Shown piece after piece: positions 4,962 through 6,651 of a stretch of 6,651 bases of DNA. Source of the stretch: Tannerella sp. (GTDB lineage: Bacteria; Bacteroidota; Bacteroidia; Bacteroidales; Tannerellaceae); assembly GCA_031259505.1 (NCBI GenBank), contig JAIRLL010000075.1, positions 1 to 6,651 of the forward strand, written 5' to 3'. A model generated the notes under the pieces. It worked only from the letters and a program-made list of their open reading frames with translations, made no database searches and was not told where the DNA came from. The position numbers and the translations under genes are program-made. The number at the start of each line of letters is the position of its first letter. Positions within the stretch are counted from its first letter, which is position 1.

Positions 4962-6651
4962 ATGGCCGCTACCCTTTCTTTTGCCCAAATGCCGCTCGCG
5001 GATTACCTTGTCGACAATCCCGTCATGTTCGAGCTTGTCACGCCCTCGCCCGAAGCGATCGACTTCGATGTCGCCGTCGACGGCGATACGGTCTATTCCG
5101 GCGTGTTCGTCCCCAGTGGCGCCGCCCCCGACTGCGAGGCGTCCGTCTCTGTTCAGGACATCCTGCAACCTCTGTTCCGCACGCCCGAACTCATCAGCGA
5201 CACCGCGACCGTGAGCGAAGTGGCAAACATGTTCCTCGACTTCTCGGTCGAGTTCCGCCAGGGCGACGAAACGCTTGCCCATGCGGCGCGCGCCTATCAG
5301 GGCGGCGTGTCGAAACGCATGCTGCGCTTCCTGCACGACATGGAAACCGATATCTTCCAGTACAAACTGAAAAACCCCCGCCGCCAGTTTTTCATGACCA
5401 CCCGCACGGGCGGCAACACAATCGTCTTCCCCGAAAACTGCCTGACGCCGCTTTTCTTTATCGCCGTCGACCGCGTCTACACCGTCACTACCGAGTTCGG
5501 CGACACGTACACCTTCCCGCCCCTCGAAACCGGCCGCGTCTATGCCTTCAACATCGAAGCCTTCCGCGCCACGTTCGCCAACACGCCCTGCACGCTCACG
5601 ATGCAGCTCTTCCTCACCAACCGCGTCATGATACGCATCGTGCCGCCGGCGCCCGTGCCCGACAGGCTCGTTATCGAGTTTCTCAACTCATACAAAATGT
5701 CCGAACGCATGGAAGTGACCGGCAAATGCGTCTACGCGCCCGAACTGGATACCGACGGCGCCTACGACGCCTACGATCACGTCACGGACAGTTACATCGA
5801 GCGCAACCGCCGCCAGCCGCTTCGCGAAACCCTCCACGCCGCGTTCGGTTACAAAACGCCCGACGAACTGCTTTTCGCACGCGACATGCTGCAGAGCGAA
5901 CGCCGCTTCCTCATCACGCCCGACGGCGAACGCCTCGAATGTCGCGTCGCGTCGGACAGTTTCCAGCACGACGTCTTTCCCGTCACCCCGCAGAGCGTCC
6001 CGCTCAAAATCACCCTCTCCGACACCGAAGAAAACTTCACCCCCGAACGCTCTCCCGACGACGATTACCTTGAGCGCGTGTTTATTGCCGTGCTTAATGT
6101 CCCCTCCGGCAGGCTGCAGAACGGATTGCCGCTGTCCGGGAATGTCGATCTCGCAATCGACTGGGGAGACGGCACAACCGAAACGGTCACTGCCGACTAC
6201 CCCCGCCATACGTATGCCGCGCAGGGCGAATATGTCGTCGCCGTAGCAGGACATGCGGATTATTTCTCCCAGACAACAGCATTTCAGAATCTGCCGAATC
6301 AGATACAGGCAAATTTCAGATATAATATGCGGAAAATCGAATCGTTCGGGGATTTGGGCATCATATCGGCATCAAACGCATTTCGCAATTGCTCAAATCT
6401 GAATGAAGTCGAAGCCGCCCCGGCTTATTTCTTCAGGAACGTTACGGATGCGCAGTCCATGTTTGAATTCTGCACTTCGCTGCATTCCACCCTGCAGGAG
6501 ATTGATTCTTCCGTTTTAACAAACGTGTCGTCAATGTATTCCAACTGCACTTCCCTCGATACCGTATCCGAAAGTCTTTTTTCGAAATGCAGAAACCTGT
6601 CAGGCGTCCGCTATCTGTTCAACGCCTGCACATCTCTTGTGAACGTGCCTG
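4962..6651 (+). CDS. Tail-tip/receptor-binding protein with PKD-like and BspA-like repeats, 3'-truncated
   Basis: The frame is open from ATG 4962 to the window end (563 codons) with no stop, so the C-terminus is missing. Residues 1 to about 365 form a GC-rich globular region (includes AYQGGVSKRMLRFLHDMETD and a KNPRRQFFMTTR segment) resembling structural proteins encoded after tape measure genes in Bacteroidales phages; no enzyme motif is seen. Residues about 370-432 form a PKD-like beta-sandwich: IDWGDG with Trp401, then HTY (416-418) and GEYVVAVAG (422-430). From residue 474 there are at least four BspA-type (DUF285-like) leucine-rich repeats, with aromatic residues at 474, 501, 526 and 553 and Cys three residues later each time. 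Such domains usually mediate surface adhesion, so a host-receptor or mucus-binding role is inferred. No signal peptide is present, which fits a virion protein rather than a secreted bacterial BspA. Base composition drops in GC near the PKD start, suggesting an exchanged module. Confidence 0.82.
   Translation, partial: MAATLSFAQMPLADYLVDNPVMFELVTPSPEAIDFDVAVDGDTVYSGVFVPSGAAPDCEASVSVQDILQPLFRTPELISDTATVSEVANMFLDFSVEFRQGDETLAHAARAYQGGVSKRMLRFLHDMETDIFQYKLKNPRRQFFMTTRTGGNTIVFPENCLTPLFFIAVDRVYTVTTEFGDTYTFPPLETGRVYAFNIEAFRATFANTPCTLTMQLFLTNRVMIRIVPPAPVPDRLVIEFLNSYKMSERMEVTGKCVYAPELDTDGAYDAYDHVTDSYIERNRRQPLRETLHAAFGYKTPDELLFARDMLQSERRFLITPDGERLECRVASDSFQHDVFPVTPQSVPLKITLSDTEENFTPERSPDDDYLERVFIAVLNVPSGRLQNGLPLSGNVDLAIDWGDGTTETVTADYPRHTYAAQGEYVVAVAGHADYFSQTTAFQNLPNQIQANFRYNMRKIESFGDLGIISASNAFRNCSNLNEVEAAPAYFFRNVTDAQSMFEFCTSLHSTLQEIDSSVLTNVSSMYSNCTSLDTVSESLFSKCRNLSGVRYLFNACTSLVNVP
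6069..6260 (+). other. PKD-like domain region of the third gene
   Basis: Encodes residues about 370-433. The signature is WGDGT preceded by alternating hydrophobic residues (VDLAID) and followed by a PRHTY turn and a GEYVVAVAG strand, the usual PKD order of WGDG, then H-x-Y, then G-x-Y-x-V. It links the phage-type N-terminal region to the leucine-rich repeats, probably as a rigid spacer, and marks the start of the lower-GC part of the gene. Confidence 0.75.
6381..6651 (+). repeat. BspA-like leucine-rich repeat array (protein-level), truncated
   Basis: Four units align on the pattern [FY]-x-x-C-[ST]-x-L: FRNCSNL from 6381, FEFCTSL from 6462, YSNCTSL from 6537 and FNACTSL from 6618. Spacings are 27, 25 and 27 residues. 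A related half-unit, FSKCRNL, lies at 6579. The Cys codons are at 6390, 6471, 6546 and 6627. This matches BspA/DUF285 repeats. The DNA copies have diverged, so the array is old at the nucleotide level, and it continues beyond the window. Confidence 0.75.

Noticed and set aside
4831..5214. 127-codon + strand frame spanning the second spacer
   Set aside because: It overlaps the end of the second gene and the start of the third in another frame. Its product is Ser/Pro/Arg-rich, and the third gene's frame explains the same bases better.
6381..6651. Variable region of a diversity-generating retroelement
   Set aside because: Receptor-binding genes of Bacteroidales phages often carry one, but no reverse transcriptase, template repeat or adenine-linked mismatch pattern is visible, and the domain is leucine-rich repeat rather than C-type lectin. 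The true C-terminus is outside the window, so this cannot be excluded there.

Overview
The window is a stretch of tail-morphogenesis genes from a phage or prophage, very probably of a Bacteroidota (Bacteroidales) host. It holds three genes, all on the + strand and in a typical late-operon order. They are the 3' part of a tape measure gene (1-2637, start off the left edge), a complete 722-residue tail/baseplate-type gene (2732-4900), and the 5' part of a tail-tip or receptor-binding-type gene (4962-6651, runs off the right edge). Host assignment is inference. It rests on the absence of Shine-Dalgarno sequences with A-rich tracts before the starts, tape-measure motifs of the style seen in gut Bacteroidales phages, and a C-terminus of PKD-like plus BspA-type leucine-rich repeats. 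The GC-rich codon use would suit an Alistipes-like host better than Bacteroides proper, but that is a weak guess. No integrase, lysis, replication or host gene is visible, so prophage and free phage cannot be told apart.

Layout: 1-2637 encodes a long coiled-coil protein with hydrophobic segments near the left edge and at 1963-2100, then a Gly-rich tail with a 26-bp direct repeat on either side of a GGYTG...GEYVV module. 2638-2731 is a gene spacer made almost entirely of twelve copies of a 7-bp unit (CCACTAA, two copies TCACTAA). It has no G on the + strand and stop codons in all six frames. The second gene starts 4 bases after the array. 4901-4961 is a 61-bp spacer with a small hairpin, a T run, a possible Bacteroidota-type -7 box and an A8 tract just before the third start.

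The third gene has a GC-rich N-terminal domain of about 365 residues that resembles a phage structural protein. It is followed by a distinctly AT-richer C-terminal part with one PKD-like domain (WGDG motif) and at least four BspA-like repeats, cut by the window end. The proposed division of labour is: tape measure sets tail length, the second protein forms part of the tail-tip/baseplate hub, and the third attaches through its N-terminus and displays an exchangeable binding module at its C-terminus.

The most interesting signals are the all-frame-stop heptamer spacer at a translation start, the composite tail/PKD/BspA protein whose domain boundary coincides with a composition break, and a similar composition break inside the tape measure gene. 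No RNA genes, IS elements, CRISPR arrays or attachment sites were seen.
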